Both the position numbers and the translations under genes were made by a program. The notes beneath the pieces are model-generated. The model was given only the letters and a program-made list of their open reading frames with translations. It did not search any database and was not told the DNA's origin. Shown in pieces: positions 17,053 through 26,988 of a stretch of 64,000 nt of DNA. The first letter of the stretch is position 1. Every line of letters starts with the position of its first letter. The stretch lies in the NCBI RefSeq assembly GCF_018736085.1, contig NZ_CP076134.1:3420501-3484500 (forward strand), written 5' to 3'. Source of the DNA: Bradyrhizobium sediminis. Its GTDB lineage: Bacteria > Pseudomonadota > Alphaproteobacteria > Rhizobiales > Xanthobacteraceae.

Positions 17053-18282
17053 ATGAAGAAGAAAACACTCGCGCGGCACACCGCCGCGCTCATCGCATGC
17101 GCCGGGCTGGGGCTCGCCTCGCCCGCGCTGGCCCAGGACAAGATGGTCAAGATCGGCGTCCTCAACGACATGTCGAGCCTCTATGCCGACATCGGCGGCC
17201 CCAACTCGGTGGCCGCGGTCAAGATGGCGGTCGAGGATTCCGGACTGACCAAGAAGGGCTGGAAGATCGACGTCGTGAGCGGCGACCACCAGAACAAGCC
17301 GGACGTCGGCGTCAACATCGCGCGGCAGTGGCTGGACAGCGACAAGATCGACGTCATCGCCGACACGCCGAATTCCGGCGTCGCATTGGCCGTGAGCAAC
17401 CTCGTCAAGGAAAAGAACGCGGTGATGCTCAACTCCGGCGCCGCCACCGCCGACCTCACCGGCAAGGCCTGCACGCCGAACACGATCTCCTTCACCTACG
17501 ACACCTACATGCTCGCCAACGGCACCGGCAAGGCGCTGACCAAGGCCGGCGGCGACAGCTGGTTCTTCCTGACCGCGGACTACGCCTTCGGCCACGCGCT
17601 GGAACGCGACACCGCCGCAGTCGTTACCGCCACCGGCGGCAAGGTGCTCGGTGGCGTCAAGCATCCGATCAACACCTCGGACTTCTCGTCGTTCCTGCTG
17701 CAGGCGCAGGCCTCGAAGGCCAAGGTGGTCGGCCTTGCCAATGCCGGCGGCGACACCACCAACGCGATCAAGCAGGCCTCCGAGTTCGGCATCGTCTCGG
17801 GCGGCCAGAAGCTCGCGGCACTTCTGCTGTTCATCAACGACGTGCATTCGCTCGGCCTCAAGACTGCGCAAGGCCTGACGTTCACGGAATCTTTCTACTG
17901 GGACCTGAACGACCAGACCCGCGCCTGGTCGAAGCGCTTCCAGGCGGCATCGCCCAAGGGCACCATGCCGTCGATGACGGTCGCCGGCGTCTACGCCGCC
18001 GTCCTGCATTACCTGAAAACGCTGGATGCGCTCGGCGGCAATCCGCATGATGGCGCCAAGATCGTCGCCAAGATGAAGGAACTGCCGACCGACGATCCCT
18101 TGTTCGGCAAGGGCCCGCTGCGGGCCGATGGCCGCCGGCTGATCCCGGCCTACCTGTTCGAGGTGAAGAAGCCTGAGGAGTCGAAGTACCCCTGGGACTA
18201 CTACAAGATGATCGCCACGATCTCGCCGGACGACGCGGCCAAGCCGCTCGCGACCAGCGATTGTCCGCTGCTGAAGAAGTAA
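17053..18282 (+). CDS. Periplasmic substrate-binding protein, branched-chain amino-acid ABC type
   Basis: The 409-residue product has a signal peptide cleaved near ALAQ-DK and the two-lobed type-1 periplasmic binding fold (KIGVLNDMSSLYADIGGP). GGAGG lies 6-7 bases before the ATG. It stands alone without permease or ATPase genes, and it is homologous over its full length to the binding protein of the liv operon at 48314-49534 (shared runs such as SNLVKEKN, TADYAFGHALERDTAAVV and FINDVHSLGLK). It probably feeds a permease encoded elsewhere. The ligand is unknown. Confidence 0.93.
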   Translation: MKKKTLARHTAALIACAGLGLASPALAQDKMVKIGVLNDMSSLYADIGGPNSVAAVKMAVEDSGLTKKGWKIDVVSGDHQNKPDVGVNIARQWLDSDKIDVIADTPNSGVALAVSNLVKEKNAVMLNSGAATADLTGKACTPNTISFTYDTYMLANGTGKALTKAGGDSWFFLTADYAFGHALERDTAAVVTATGGKVLGGVKHPINTSDFSSFLLQAQASKAKVVGLANAGGDTTNAIKQASEFGIVSGGQKLAALLLFINDVHSLGLKTAQGLTFTESFYWDLNDQTRAWSKRFQAASPKGTMPSMTVAGVYAAVLHYLKTLDALGGNPHDGAKIVAKMKELPTDDPLFGKGPLRADGRRLIPAYLFEVKKPEESKYPWDYYKMIATISPDDAAKPLATSDCPLLKK

Positions 18283-18292
18283 CTGCGTAGCA

Positions 18293-18373
18293 GTCATTCC
18301 GGGATGGTGCGTCAGCACCATTCCCGGAATCTCGAGATTCCGGGTTCGATGCTTCGCATCGCCCCGGAATGAC
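18293..18373. repeat. Dispersed palindromic repeat, GTCATTCCGGG type
   Basis: The ends GTCATTCCGGG and CCCCGGAATGAC are inverted, and the interior holds GGAATCTCGAGATTCC. A partial relative occurs at 42012-42065. It lies 10 bases after the binding-protein stop and may serve as its terminator. Confidence 0.7.
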
Positions 18374-18442
18374 TCTCAAGATGAACGACCATCCTTTTGG
18401 CCCGCCAGCATGCGCGCTTCGTCGATCAAGATCTGCGCTGGA

Positions 18443-18474
18443 GTCTGCGGGCGACGGGGCTATCGCCCGCAGAC
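18443..18474. repeat. Perfect 12-bp stem hairpin
   Basis: GTCTGCGGGCGA and TCGCCCGCAGAC pair perfectly around an 8-base loop. No T run follows on either strand, so it may be a rho-independent-like structure for the convergent genes or a remnant of a mobile hairpin. The rest of 18374-18634 shows no gene. Confidence 0.6.
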
Positions 18475-18634
18475 TAACACACGCACCGGCACGGATGGCC
18501 CGACCCGGTTCGGGAATCCCGCCGACTGACGAAGCGGGACTATTCCATGTACCGCCGCCGTCTTCTTCGATCGGCGGAGGCGGCAACCATTCCATGTTCA
18601 TGACACGACGCCGTCCTCGCCGCGCGATACGACG

Positions 18635-21600
18635 TCAAAACGCGACGCGCACACCGCCTTTTGCCGTTCCGATACGGCTCTGGTCGGACATCATCATGCC
18701 TTCGACGGCGCCGAACACCGCGACGTTTGCGCGGATGCGGTAGTCGAAGCCTGCACCGGCCACGGCACCGACGGTGCTGCCCTTGCCGGGCGTCGCAAAG
18801 GCGAGGTTCTGCCCGATCAAGATGGTGCTGATGGTGGCGTCGCCTGCCCGCTGCTGGGCAATCACCCCGCCATGCACGTTGGTCTTGAGGTTGTGATCGC
18901 CGCCGAAGAAGGTCGTCACCCTCGATACATCAAGCTCGCCGCGCTCCTCGAAGTTCTGCAGCGTGCGGCTGCCGACCGTCAGTCCCTGCGCCGAACCGGT
19001 TTCGCCGTAGCTGTCGAACATCCCCGCGACATAGCGCAGGCGCGCGGTCGGCGTCAGCACGTAGCCGTTGCCGACGCCGTAGCGGAAGCCATAGGCGACC
19101 TCCGGGCTGACGAACCAGCCGTCGTAGCTTGCGGTCGCCGTCTCGACGCCGCCTGCGGCGAGATTGTTCAGCACCAGCCGCCTTGACTTGTTGGAAGCAT
19201 TGCCGCCCTGCACCGCGAAATCGACGAACTGCGAGGCCCATTCGAAGCGGCTGTAGACGCCACCGAACACGTAATCGGTATCCACCGCCTGCGAATTCAG
19301 GTCGACCGAAAGTGCGCCGGCACCGCCGCCGATGAACCCGCCGACCAGCCAGTCCGGCCGCACCCTGCGATCGATGCCCATGGCCGCGCCCCAGGCCGTC
19401 GAGGTGGCGCGCAGCGTCGCATCCGTCTCATCCTGGGTACGCTGGCCGCCGAAGCTCGAGGCCCATACCGTGATCGGCGCAGGGTTCGCCCAGCCGGAAT
19501 TCATCCCGGGGGCCTTGATGAAACGCCCGGCATTGCTGCTTTCGGGCGCATAGGCCATCGCCATCATCGCGCCGTTTTTGGACGGCGAAACGCCGTTGAG
19601 GCGGCCCTGTACCAGCGACGACACGCCGCCGGTGAAATCCATCAGGGTACGGTCGGTCTGCGCCAGCGCGGTGGGATCGAGCGTGGCGAGCTGGCTGCCG
19701 GCCTGCACCGCCGGACCGGTGAACCCGCCGCTGACGAAGCTGGTGTTGAGGACGCCGGTGAAGTTGATGAAGGTCGGAAGCCCAATGGTCGTGAGTGACG
19801 ATACCCGGCTGCTCGGCGCGGCGCCGATTACATTCACGACGTCGTTGCCGAAGCCCATATCGACCACGCCGACGATGCGCGAACCGTTCAGCAGCGTCAG
19901 GGTATCGGCGGCGTTCGACAGTCTTATCGCCGTGCCGCCGGTGCCGGTGATGATGCCGGAATTGACAATGTTCGAAGCTCCGTTGCTGAAGATGCCAGTC
20001 GCTCCGGAAATCGTGCCAGAGTTGCTTACGACCAAGTTGCCGAACGCAAAGATGCCGATGCCGACCGGACCTGTCCCAGAGATAGTGCCGGAGCTTCGGT
20101 TGGTCACGTTCACCGTATCAGCGCTGATGCCGAAAGCTCCACCCGAGAGGGTGCCGGCGTTGTCCAAATTGACGGTGCCGGCGCGGATGCCGACCGCCCC
20201 GCCGGAGATGGTTCCGCTCGTCATGTTGGTCACGTTGGCTATAGCAGTGCTGCCGTTGGCTCTGATGCCAACGCCATCAGCCGCCGTCGCCGTGATCGTG
20301 CCCGCGTTGATGACGTTCGCTGTATCGGCCCCGATTCCCTCTTCATCCGCTGCGATGACGCCGGTATTCGTTACGGTGGCGAGGCCGGCTTTGATGCCGG
20401 TTCCGGCGGGTGCCAAGATGTTGCCGGAGTTGTTTATGTTGGCCGTACCAGCGCTGATGCCGAAGGTACCGCCCGAGATGGTGCCTGCGTTGTCCACATT
20501 GGCAGTGTCAGCGCGGATGCCGGCCAACCCGCCGAAAATGTTTCCGGTGCTCACGTTGGTCACGCCGGCCGTGGCGATCCCGCTGCTGCTGGCGTTGACG
20601 CCGACGCCGTCCACGGCCGTTGCCGTGATCGTACCGGCATTGACGACATTGGCCGCCGTAAGGGCATTGACTCCCCTGCCATTCCCACCAGTTGCGGAGA
20701 TCGTCCCCGTACTCCTGTTGGTCACGTTGGCCGTGGCGATGCCGCCGCGGGCATCGACCCCGACGCCGTTTTGGGCCGTCGCCGTGATCGCGCCTTCGTT
20801 GATCACGTTGGCTGTTTCGGCATGGACGCCCGCACCATTCGCGCCCGTCACCAGGATGACACCGGTGCTCCTGTTGGTGACCGTGGCCGTGGTACCGGCG
20901 AAGACGCCAGTGCTGCCCCCAAGCGTCGCGGTGATGTTGCCGGCATTGTCGGCCCTGGCAGTGGAGTTGGCGGCGACGCCGAAGAGGCCCCCCGAGATAA
21001 TGCCGGTGTTGGTGTTGACCACGTCAGCGGTACCGGTGTTGCTGGCGTTGGTGCCGAAGATGCCATGGCCGAGACCCGAGATGGTCCCGGAATTGGTAAC
21101 TGTGGCGGCGCTGGCCCGAACTGCAACTCCAAAATTGCCGGTCGCCTGAATCGTTCCGGAGTTGCCTATGTTGGCTGTATTGGCGCTGATGCCGGAAGTG
21201 CCGCCCGAAATCGTGCCGGTGTTGTCGGTGACGTTGACGGTAACGCCGTTGATGCCAACACCGGTTGCGCCCGTCCCCGAGATAGTGCCGGCGTTGCTGA
21301 CGTTGATGGTGGCGGTACCGTTTGAAGCAACGATACCGAAGGCATCGCCGGTTATCGTGCCCGTCCCGGAATTCCTCACTGTGGTGATCGAGTCGTTGCG
21401 CGTGCTCCGGATACCGGCACCGTTCGCGCCGATCGCCATAATGTCCGCTGAGTTGGTGATATCGACGGTCTCGCCGCTGGCATTGATGCCGTTGGTTACG
21501 CCGGATATGACACCACCGACTCCGGAATTCGTCAGGACGAGCCGATGAGCGACGATGCCAAAACTGCTGGCGGCCGTACCCGTGATCGACCCCGAGTTTG

Positions 21601-22027
21601 TGACATCGAGATCGGAGATCGAACTAATGCCGCTATGGGCTCCCGATATGGCCCCGGCATTGTTCACGCTGGCACTGCTGTTCTTCACGGCATCCGTATC
21701 TGAACTGATGCTGCCACCACTATCGACATTGACTATACCATCGTGATTGAACTGTATGCCGGGTACTCCCGTTGCGGTGATCGAAGCGCCGGATCCGACG
21801 TGGTAAGTAAGGCCGTTGTCAGTCGGGGCGCCAAAGCCGGGGTTATTGGTACCGGTGCATTCGACCGTGGTGCCGGTGGTGGTGCACGCCGCCTCTGCGC
21901 GCTCCACCATCGCGAACGGCGCGATGCCTATTGCCAGTGCAAACACATGACCTTGCGCAAAGCGACGGCGTGCCGAGGGCAGCTGCGCGAATCCGTTGAT
22001 GACGGCCCGGTCCATTCCCATTCCCAT
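18635..22027 (-). CDS. Large autotransporter (type Va) with repetitive beta-helix passenger
   Basis: The 1130-residue product has a signal peptide ending AERAEA in type (here VERAEA-AC). The passenger of about 780 residues is built from short imperfect repeats (units such as [34 protein letters not shown] and [10 protein letters not shown]), rich in Gly, Thr, Asn, Ala and Ile as in right-handed beta-helices. A C-terminal autotransporter barrel of about 270 residues begins near [13 protein letters not shown] and ends in VRVAF, with a terminal Phe. Starts at 22027 or 22015 are equally possible because GGGAATG is repeated. It is a likely surface adhesin or matrix protein. Confidence 0.9.
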   Translation of the reverse strand: MGMGMDRAVINGFAQLPSARRRFAQGHVFALAIGIAPFAMVERAEAACTTTGTTVECTGTNNPGFGAPTDNGLTYHVGSGASITATGVPGIQFNHDGIVNVDSGGSISSDTDAVKNSSASVNNAGAISGAHSGISSISDLDVTNSGSITGTAASSFGIVAHRLVLTNSGVGGVISGVTNGINASGETVDITNSADIMAIGANGAGIRSTRNDSITTVRNSGTGTITGDAFGIVASNGTATINVSNAGTISGTGATGVGINGVTVNVTDNTGTISGGTSGISANTANIGNSGTIQATGNFGVAVRASAATVTNSGTISGLGHGIFGTNASNTGTADVVNTNTGIISGGLFGVAANSTARADNAGNITATLGGSTGVFAGTTATVTNRSTGVILVTGANGAGVHAETANVINEGAITATAQNGVGVDARGGIATANVTNRSTGTISATGGNGRGVNALTAANVVNAGTITATAVDGVGVNASSSGIATAGVTNVSTGNIFGGLAGIRADTANVDNAGTISGGTFGISAGTANINNSGNILAPAGTGIKAGLATVTNTGVIAADEEGIGADTANVINAGTITATAADGVGIRANGSTAIANVTNMTSGTISGGAVGIRAGTVNLDNAGTLSGGAFGISADTVNVTNRSSGTISGTGPVGIGIFAFGNLVVSNSGTISGATGIFSNGASNIVNSGIITGTGGTAIRLSNAADTLTLLNGSRIVGVVDMGFGNDVVNVIGAAPSSRVSSLTTIGLPTFINFTGVLNTSFVSGGFTGPAVQAGSQLATLDPTALAQTDRTLMDFTGGVSSLVQGRLNGVSPSKNGAMMAMAYAPESSNAGRFIKAPGMNSGWANPAPITVWASSFGGQRTQDETDATLRATSTAWGAAMGIDRRVRPDWLVGGFIGGGAGALSVDLNSQAVDTDYVFGGVYSRFEWASQFVDFAVQGGNASNKSRRLVLNNLAAGGVETATASYDGWFVSPEVAYGFRYGVGNGYVLTPTARLRYVAGMFDSYGETGSAQGLTVGSRTLQNFEERGELDVSRVTTFFGGDHNLKTNVHGGVIAQQRAGDATISTILIGQNLAFATPGKGSTVGAVAGAGFDYRIRANVAVFGAVEGMMMSDQSRIGTAKGGVRVAF

Positions 22028-22323
22028 TCTTCAATTCGATGCGTCGAATCGCCGAAGCCACGCTTCGACGCATTCACCGTAGTCACGCACAGAACCGCCG
22101 GCGTCCCTCGAACGCAGGAGCCGGCGAAGCGCACGGATGGTTCTTCGCGCCATTGTCGGCGACTGTTGCATAAATGCGACATGAAACCTCGGGTTGTGAC
22201 GCAGTACCGATGGCGCAGGCGCGGACTCGATACGCGACGCCCCGATCGGCTACGACAGGGGCGAAACGCGCGGCAATACAGCAACAATCCTGAAGGCGCG
22301 TAACGTCGCTCCGGCGCCCATCC
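22028..22323. other. Intergenic region upstream of the autotransporter
   Basis: No supported gene is seen. Frames on both strands lack starts with ribosome-binding sites and have shadow-like composition. It should hold the autotransporter promoter, but I cannot pick clear boxes. Confidence 0.4.
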
Positions 22324-22563
22324 TCATGTCGTGCTGCCACCGGCAGCGTCGGGATCGATCGACGATCGGTAGACCTCCCTTCTGCGCTCGTCCCTGACAC
22401 GTATCCAGCTTCCGCTGTTACGCAGTTCCGATCGCATCAGGAGAAGGTGCCGCGCCAGTTCATCCGCCGCCGCTGACGCGCTGGTCGGGTACTCGAACAA
22501 CATTCCTCCGGGATCGAGAACAACATAACGATCGAAGAAGAGATCAAAGAAGAAACGAGGCAT
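22324..22563 (-). CDS. DUF6894-like small protein
   Basis: The 79-residue product starts MPRFFFDLFFDRYVVLDPGG, the pattern of the DUF6894 family (PR-[YF]-[FY]-F-D followed by an acidic-Gly turn), which is frequent and multicopy in Bradyrhizobium. The function is unknown. It lies downstream of the LuxR gene on the same strand but 345 bases away, so it is probably a separate unit. Confidence 0.7.
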   Translation of the reverse strand: MPRFFFDLFFDRYVVLDPGGMLFEYPTSASAAADELARHLLLMRSELRNSGSWIRVRDERRREVYRSSIDPDAAGGSTT

Positions 22564-22908
22564 GCTTTTGGCACCATGAAGAGAGACGCGGCCGAGGCCG
22601 CATCGGGATTCATCGGTCGTATTTTGCTAGGCCCCACGACTTCACCCCGGCACCGCTTGCGGCAGAGGCGAATGACCAGCAACGTTGGATTACCTGGCTT
22701 TCCCGATGGTGGAATCGGGCAAGCGGCACACCCTGGCTCGCAGCCTTGGGGCAGCGAAGGATATTCATACCTGTGCCTGATGCGGCTGGCATCATTCGAA
22801 CGCAGGAGACAAGGATGCGCGCACGGCGGCGAACCGCTACTGGCGCAAGCCCTCAGCGCATCGCACCCCGACTTTTTTGATCCTTACGGAAAACCGGTAC
22901 TCGCCTCA
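22564..22908. other. Intergenic region, nothing recognised
   Basis: The 345 bases between the LuxR gene and the DUF6894 gene hold only short unconvincing frames and a small GCGGCC-GA-GGCCGC palindrome at 22588-22601. Confidence 0.4.
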
Positions 22909-24045
22909 TCACATGCCCTGGCTGATCAGCGGCGATGCAAATCCCGCAACGATCTTGACAAGATCGGCCTGGCGATCGGCGCCGGTCTTTCCAAACAAGC
23001 GGCGGAGGTGCGTCTTGATCGTCGTTTCCCCAACACCGAGCGCGGCAGCGACTTCCGGAACACCGCCGACCTCAACGATGGCGAGCAGCACGCGCAACTC
23101 GGTCGGGGTCAGCTTGTAAGTCCGGGCAATGACCTCGGGAGGCGACGGGGTTTCGAGCGCGACCCTGCGAATGAACACCGCCGCCGCCGCAGTGTAGACA
23201 ATGCCGGTAATGCGCCGGGCACCAGACGTCAGCGGCAGCGCGTGGATCACGTAGCGTGTGCCGTCCTGCCCCGTCAGCGGCAAGGCGATGCCTTGCGTTC
23301 CGATTGCCGCATCGCCACCGCCCGCAGCCGCAAAAAGCTGCTGTAAGGTGCGATCGATTTTCGTATCGCGCGCGACGAGCCGCCCTTCGGCCGCAAACAG
23401 GGCATTGCCGGCGTCGAGAATGACATGACAGGCAAGGTTCGCATGAACGATCCGTCCCGAGGAATCGACAAGGCAGATCCCGGTGTTAAGGCCATCGAGC
23501 GTATCGGCGAAAGTCGCAACCTCCGCCGATTTGAGATCGAACAGTCTGCCGACGAGCACCGACCGTCGAACGTGCGGAGCGATAAGGCGCATGCGCCGCC
23601 GCACCTCATCGTCGACAACACCGTCGCGTTCGTGGCGAAACACTCCGAAAAAGGCGGCGGTGGTCATTGATTTATCGAGCACCGCCGATACGAAATCCAC
23701 CAGGCCCTGTGGCTGGACCCACTCCTTGTAAATCCGAGTGTCCAGGAATTCATCGTAGGGCATCAGGTCCGCTACCGCGATCGGTTGCCCGACATCAGCA
23801 AAGTAGTGGCCGGTCGTGGTCGGGTCGAATTTTATGTATTTGTCGAAATAGAGTTGCCGATAGTGCGGCCCGATGCCGGACTCGTAATGGACACTGCCCT
23901 CCCCGGAGATCGGACTCTTGGAAAAGATCGACGCCGCAGGGCCGCCGACGAAACGCCCGGCCTTGCCAACAACGTGCTCCCACAGCGAGGGGTCAAGCGC
24001 GGCATCATAAATTTCACTGATGAGTTCGGAGAGTTGTTCTGCCAT
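22909..24045 (-). CDS. LuxR-type transcriptional regulator
   Basis: The 378-residue product has a C-terminal LuxR helix-turn-helix at about residues 305-365 (LTPTELRVLLAIVEVGGV, then GVGETTIKTHLRRLFGKTGA). The N-terminal 280 residues resemble a PAS-like sensor (DSSGRIVHANLACHVILDAG), not a response-regulator receiver or an acyl-homoserine-lactone pocket. It sits between the autotransporter and the porin gene, divergent from the latter, and could regulate surface proteins; that is inference from position. Confidence 0.88.
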   Translation of the reverse strand: MAEQLSELISEIYDAALDPSLWEHVVGKAGRFVGGPAASIFSKSPISGEGSVHYESGIGPHYRQLYFDKYIKFDPTTTGHYFADVGQPIAVADLMPYDEFLDTRIYKEWVQPQGLVDFVSAVLDKSMTTAAFFGVFRHERDGVVDDEVRRRMRLIAPHVRRSVLVGRLFDLKSAEVATFADTLDGLNTGICLVDSSGRIVHANLACHVILDAGNALFAAEGRLVARDTKIDRTLQQLFAAAGGGDAAIGTQGIALPLTGQDGTRYVIHALPLTSGARRITGIVYTAAAAVFIRRVALETPSPPEVIARTYKLTPTELRVLLAIVEVGGVPEVAAALGVGETTIKTHLRRLFGKTGADRQADLVKIVAGFASPLISQGM

Positions 24046-24638
24046 GATCCATGGTCATCCTCGAAGACGGACACCCCGGCCAGCGGTCGTCGACGCAACC
24101 GCAGCCGAGTTGTGAGCCGCTGGCACAATTGATGTGACCCAAGGCCCGGTTTCGCCGCCCCCTGCAGCATAGATGAGATCGGGACACAAGGCCTGGAGGG
24201 AAACGATGGCGAGCTGGACCAAATGCGAAGCACCTCAATTCGGCAGTTCCATCGCTACAATAACCGTAGCGGTTTACCACATTATTTGGAGCGCTGCCGC
24301 AAGGGGCCGCCGATGCAGGAACAGGTTTCTGCCATGAAGGAAAGCAGGTCTCATCGGCGACCAGCACGCCGGCTCTTGTCGATTCGATTCACGAAAAGTT
24401 GAATATCCTTCACGACGAATGCTCGCGCCTGTGGGTGAACGGATTGGCTTTCTCCCATCGCCCCATCAGATCCCATTTGTTGACGCGCGCGCGCCTCTCT
24501 CATCTTGCAGCATTTTCGCAACACTCATCGCGTTTCTCTTCAGCATCGATCGTTCGATGGACGAGCGGCCCGGCAGCTTCGGAGTACGACGTCTCTAGGC
24601 AGAGATTCGACTTCTCGGCTGACCGATCGAGAGGTGTC
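24046..24638. other. 593-bp intergenic region holding a scrambled fragment of der
   Basis: No gene is supported. The frame of the porin continues upstream to 24399 but lacks a ribosome-binding site and a signal peptide there. Bases 24421-24484 resemble two separate pieces of the der gene (see the pseudogene entry). Confidence 0.5.
24421..24484 (-). pseudogene. Remnant of der (two fused fragments)
   Basis: By eye, 24421-24454 matches 25561-25594 (3' end of der) at 28 of 34 bases, and 24461-24484 matches 25994-26017 (codons for the NKWDLMG motif) at 23 of 24, in the same order and orientation with about 400 bases missing between them. This is a decayed partial copy of the neighbouring gene. 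Confidence 0.6.
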
Positions 24639-25418
24639 ATGGCAAGTTCAAGGCTCATTGTTTCCGCCGCTGTAATCGTCATCGCCGGAACGAGCGCGGC
24701 GTCGGCCGCAGACTTACCGGCGCCGGTGTACACAAAAGCTCCGGTCATGGTGAACCCCGCCTACGATTGGTCGGGGTTCTATGTCGGTGCCCACGTCGGA
24801 CATCTCTGGGGCTGGGGCAGATCGCGCGTATTCGACAACGGCGTGCTGACCGAGTCCGGAGCGCCAACCAATGGTGCAGTGGGCGGTATCCTCGCGGGAT
24901 ACAATTGGCAATCAGGACCGCTTGTCCTGGGAATTGAAGGAGACTTCGGCTGGAGCGACGCGCAGGGGCACGGTACGGTGCCTCCGCCTCCTCCACCTCC
25001 ACCGCCACCGCCACCGCCACCGCCACCGCCACCGCCACCGCCACCGCCACTGCCTCCCGTTATTCAACATGCACCCAATACCTATAACTTAAGGTGGGAC
25101 AGCCACTTCGTCGGCAAGGCTGGCTTTGCGTCAGATCGATGGTTGGTTTTCGCCACGGGCGGCCTGGCGATCGCTGGCCTCGACTTTCAAGAGGGCGCGG
25201 CACCTCCCGCTCCGCCTGCCGACGGAATCAGCGAAACATATGTGGGCTTTTCGGTTGGGGCCGTCGTCGAGTACGCATTCAGCCAAAATCTGCTCGGTCG
25301 GCTGCAATATATCTACGACGACTTTGGCAGTAGAGACTACGTTGCTTCCGATGGCGGTGCGTACCGCTTGAGGCTCACCAGCCAAACGCTGAGGGGCGCG
25401 CTTTCCTGGAAATTCTAG
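24639..25418 (+). CDS. Omp25/31-like outer-membrane beta-barrel protein with polyproline loop
   Basis: The 259-residue product starts at 24639 with GAGAGG four bases upstream. The signal peptide is cleaved at ASA-ADLPAPVYTK, which is typical of rhizobial Omp25-like porins. Barrel strands follow (YDWSGFYVGAHVGHLWG, then GGILAGYNWQ), with a terminal Phe in GALSWKF. An uninterrupted run of 23 prolines (24981-25049) lies in what should be an extracellular loop. Its second half is a CCACCG hexanucleotide repeat, so slippage would add or remove two prolines without a frameshift. Confidence 0.88.
   Translation: MASSRLIVSAAVIVIAGTSAASAADLPAPVYTKAPVMVNPAYDWSGFYVGAHVGHLWGWGRSRVFDNGVLTESGAPTNGAVGGILAGYNWQSGPLVLGIEGDFGWSDAQGHGTVPPPPPPPPPPPPPPPPPPPPPPPLPPVIQHAPNTYNLRWDSHFVGKAGFASDRWLVFATGGLAIAGLDFQEGAAPPAPPADGISETYVGFSVGAVVEYAFSQNLLGRLQYIYDDFGSRDYVASDGGAYRLRLTSQTLRGALSWKF
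24999..25049. repeat. CCACCG hexanucleotide microsatellite
   Basis: Eight CCACCG units plus CCA, coding for alternating Pro codons in the porin gene. Copy number may vary between cells. Confidence 0.85.
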
Positions 25419-25549
25419 ATCAGCGTCACGGACATCCACTTCGTTCCATCGGCTTGATCGACGTTGCCGTCAGCGGCGGTTCGACAGCCGCGAACCACAG
25501 GCCGGTGGAGACACAACATTGACAGGCGGCCCGCCCGTGCGCCCTTCGC

Positions 25550-26935
25550 TTACGACGGCCGCTTGCGCTTGTGGGCGAAGGGGTTGGCTTTTTCGCGCAA
25601 GGAGATCCGCACCGGCGTGCCAGGCAGTTCGAAATATTCACGCAAGGAGTTGACGAGGTAGCGCAGGTAGGATTGCGGCACGGCGTCGGCGCGCGAGCAG
25701 AACAGGATGAAGCTCGGCGGCCGCGCCTTGGCTTGCGTGATGTAGTTCAGCTTGAGCCGGCGGCCCGACACCGCGGGCGGCGGGTTGGCGTCCACCGCCT
25801 GCTCGAACCAGCGATTGAGCGAGGCCGTCGGCACCCGCTTGTTCCACACCGCGTAAGCCTGTTCGATCGCGCTCATCAACCGGTCGATGCCCTCGCCCAT
25901 CAGGCCGGACACCGCGACGATCGGCGCGCCCCTGACCTGCGGCAACAGATGATCGGCGTCGGTGCGCAGCGCCGATATCAGGCTCGACTGTTTCCCCATC
26001 AGGTCCCATTTGTTGACCGCGATCACCAGCGCGCGGCCCTCGCGCTCGATCAGGTCGGCGATGCGCAGATCCTGTTCCTCGAACCTGTTCTGCGCGTCCA
26101 TCATCAGCACCACGACTTCGGCGAAGCGGATGGCGCGCAGCGCATCCGACACCGAGAGCTTTTCCAGCTTTTCCTCGATCCGCGAGCGCCGCCGCAAGCC
26201 TGCGGTGTCGAACACGCGAAAATCCCGGCCCTGCCAGGTGACTTCGACGGCAATCGAATCGCGGGTGGTGCCGGCCTCGGCGCTGGTCAACAGCCGCTCC
26301 TCGCCGAGCAGGTGATTGATCAGCGTGGATTTCCCGGCATTGGGACGACCGACGATCGCCACGCGGATGGGGCGCTTCGCAAGATCCTCGTCGGACACGA
26401 TGATGTCGTCATCGTCGAATTCCTCGGCTTCGGCGGCAGGCTCCGGCATCAGCGCGCGCAGCGCGTCATAGAGATCGCTGAGGCCTTCGCCGTGCTCGGC
26501 CGAGATCTGGATCGGCTCGCCGAGCCCCAGCGCATAGGCTTCCATCGCGCCGGCATCGCCCTGCTTGCCCTCGCTCTTGTTGGCGACCAGCACCACCGGC
26601 TTGTTGGCGCGGCGGGCGAAATCGGCAAAGCCGCGATCGTTCGGCGTCAGCCCGGCGCGCGCGTCGATCACGAACAGCAGGGCATCGGCAAGCGCGATCG
26701 CGGTCTCGGTCTGCTCCTGCATCCGCGCGGTGAGCGAACCCTTGGCGCCCTCGTCGAGGCCGGCGGTGTCGATCAGGGTGAATTCGAGATCCCCGAGCCG
26801 CCCCTGGCCCTCGCGGCGGTCGCGGGTGACGCCAGGCGTGTCATCGACCAGCGCAAGCTTCTGCCCGACCAGCCGGTTGAACAGCGTCGATTTTCCGACA
26901 TTCGGCCGGCCGATAATGGCGATCGTGAAAGACAT
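25550..26935 (-). CDS. der: Ribosome-assembly GTPase Der (EngA)
   Basis: The 461-residue product has two tandem GTPase domains: G1 [14 protein letters not shown] at about residue 9 and [14 protein letters not shown] at about residue 190. G4 motifs are ANKSEGK and NKWDLMG. The C-terminal KH-like domain ends in Lys/Arg (HKRKRPS). It acts in 50S maturation. I used the ATG at 26935, where the family begins ([12 protein letters not shown]); an upstream in-frame start adds 12 unlikely residues. It follows the lipoprotein and YfgM-like genes. Confidence 0.96.
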   Translation of the reverse strand: MSFTIAIIGRPNVGKSTLFNRLVGQKLALVDDTPGVTRDRREGQGRLGDLEFTLIDTAGLDEGAKGSLTARMQEQTETAIALADALLFVIDARAGLTPNDRGFADFARRANKPVVLVANKSEGKQGDAGAMEAYALGLGEPIQISAEHGEGLSDLYDALRALMPEPAAEAEEFDDDDIIVSDEDLAKRPIRVAIVGRPNAGKSTLINHLLGEERLLTSAEAGTTRDSIAVEVTWQGRDFRVFDTAGLRRRSRIEEKLEKLSVSDALRAIRFAEVVVLMMDAQNRFEEQDLRIADLIEREGRALVIAVNKWDLMGKQSSLISALRTDADHLLPQVRGAPIVAVSGLMGEGIDRLMSAIEQAYAVWNKRVPTASLNRWFEQAVDANPPPAVSGRRLKLNYITQAKARPPSFILFCSRADAVPQSYLRYLVNSLREYFELPGTPVRISLREKANPFAHKRKRPS

Positions 26936-26988
26936 GAGATTTCCGTGCGCTCTTTGGGAAGCGCGTGTCAATTGGATGAAGCAACGTA

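Noticed and set aside
18369..18743. A 124-codon plus-strand frame after the lone binding protein
   Set aside because: It starts in a dispersed repeat and ends inside the autotransporter gene on the other strand.
19578..21149. A 523-codon plus-strand frame rich in Pro, Val, Met and Thr
   Set aside because: Mirror of the autotransporter repeats; its periodicity follows from the minus-strand gene.
19900..21900. Regular repeats that could suggest a CRISPR array
   Set aside because: Units are imperfect, in coding frame, without uniform spacers, and encode a beta-helix passenger; no cas genes are near.
24399..24638. N-terminal extension of the porin by 80 codons
   Set aside because: It would hide the clear signal peptide at 24639 and crosses the der remnant; no ribosome-binding site at 24399.
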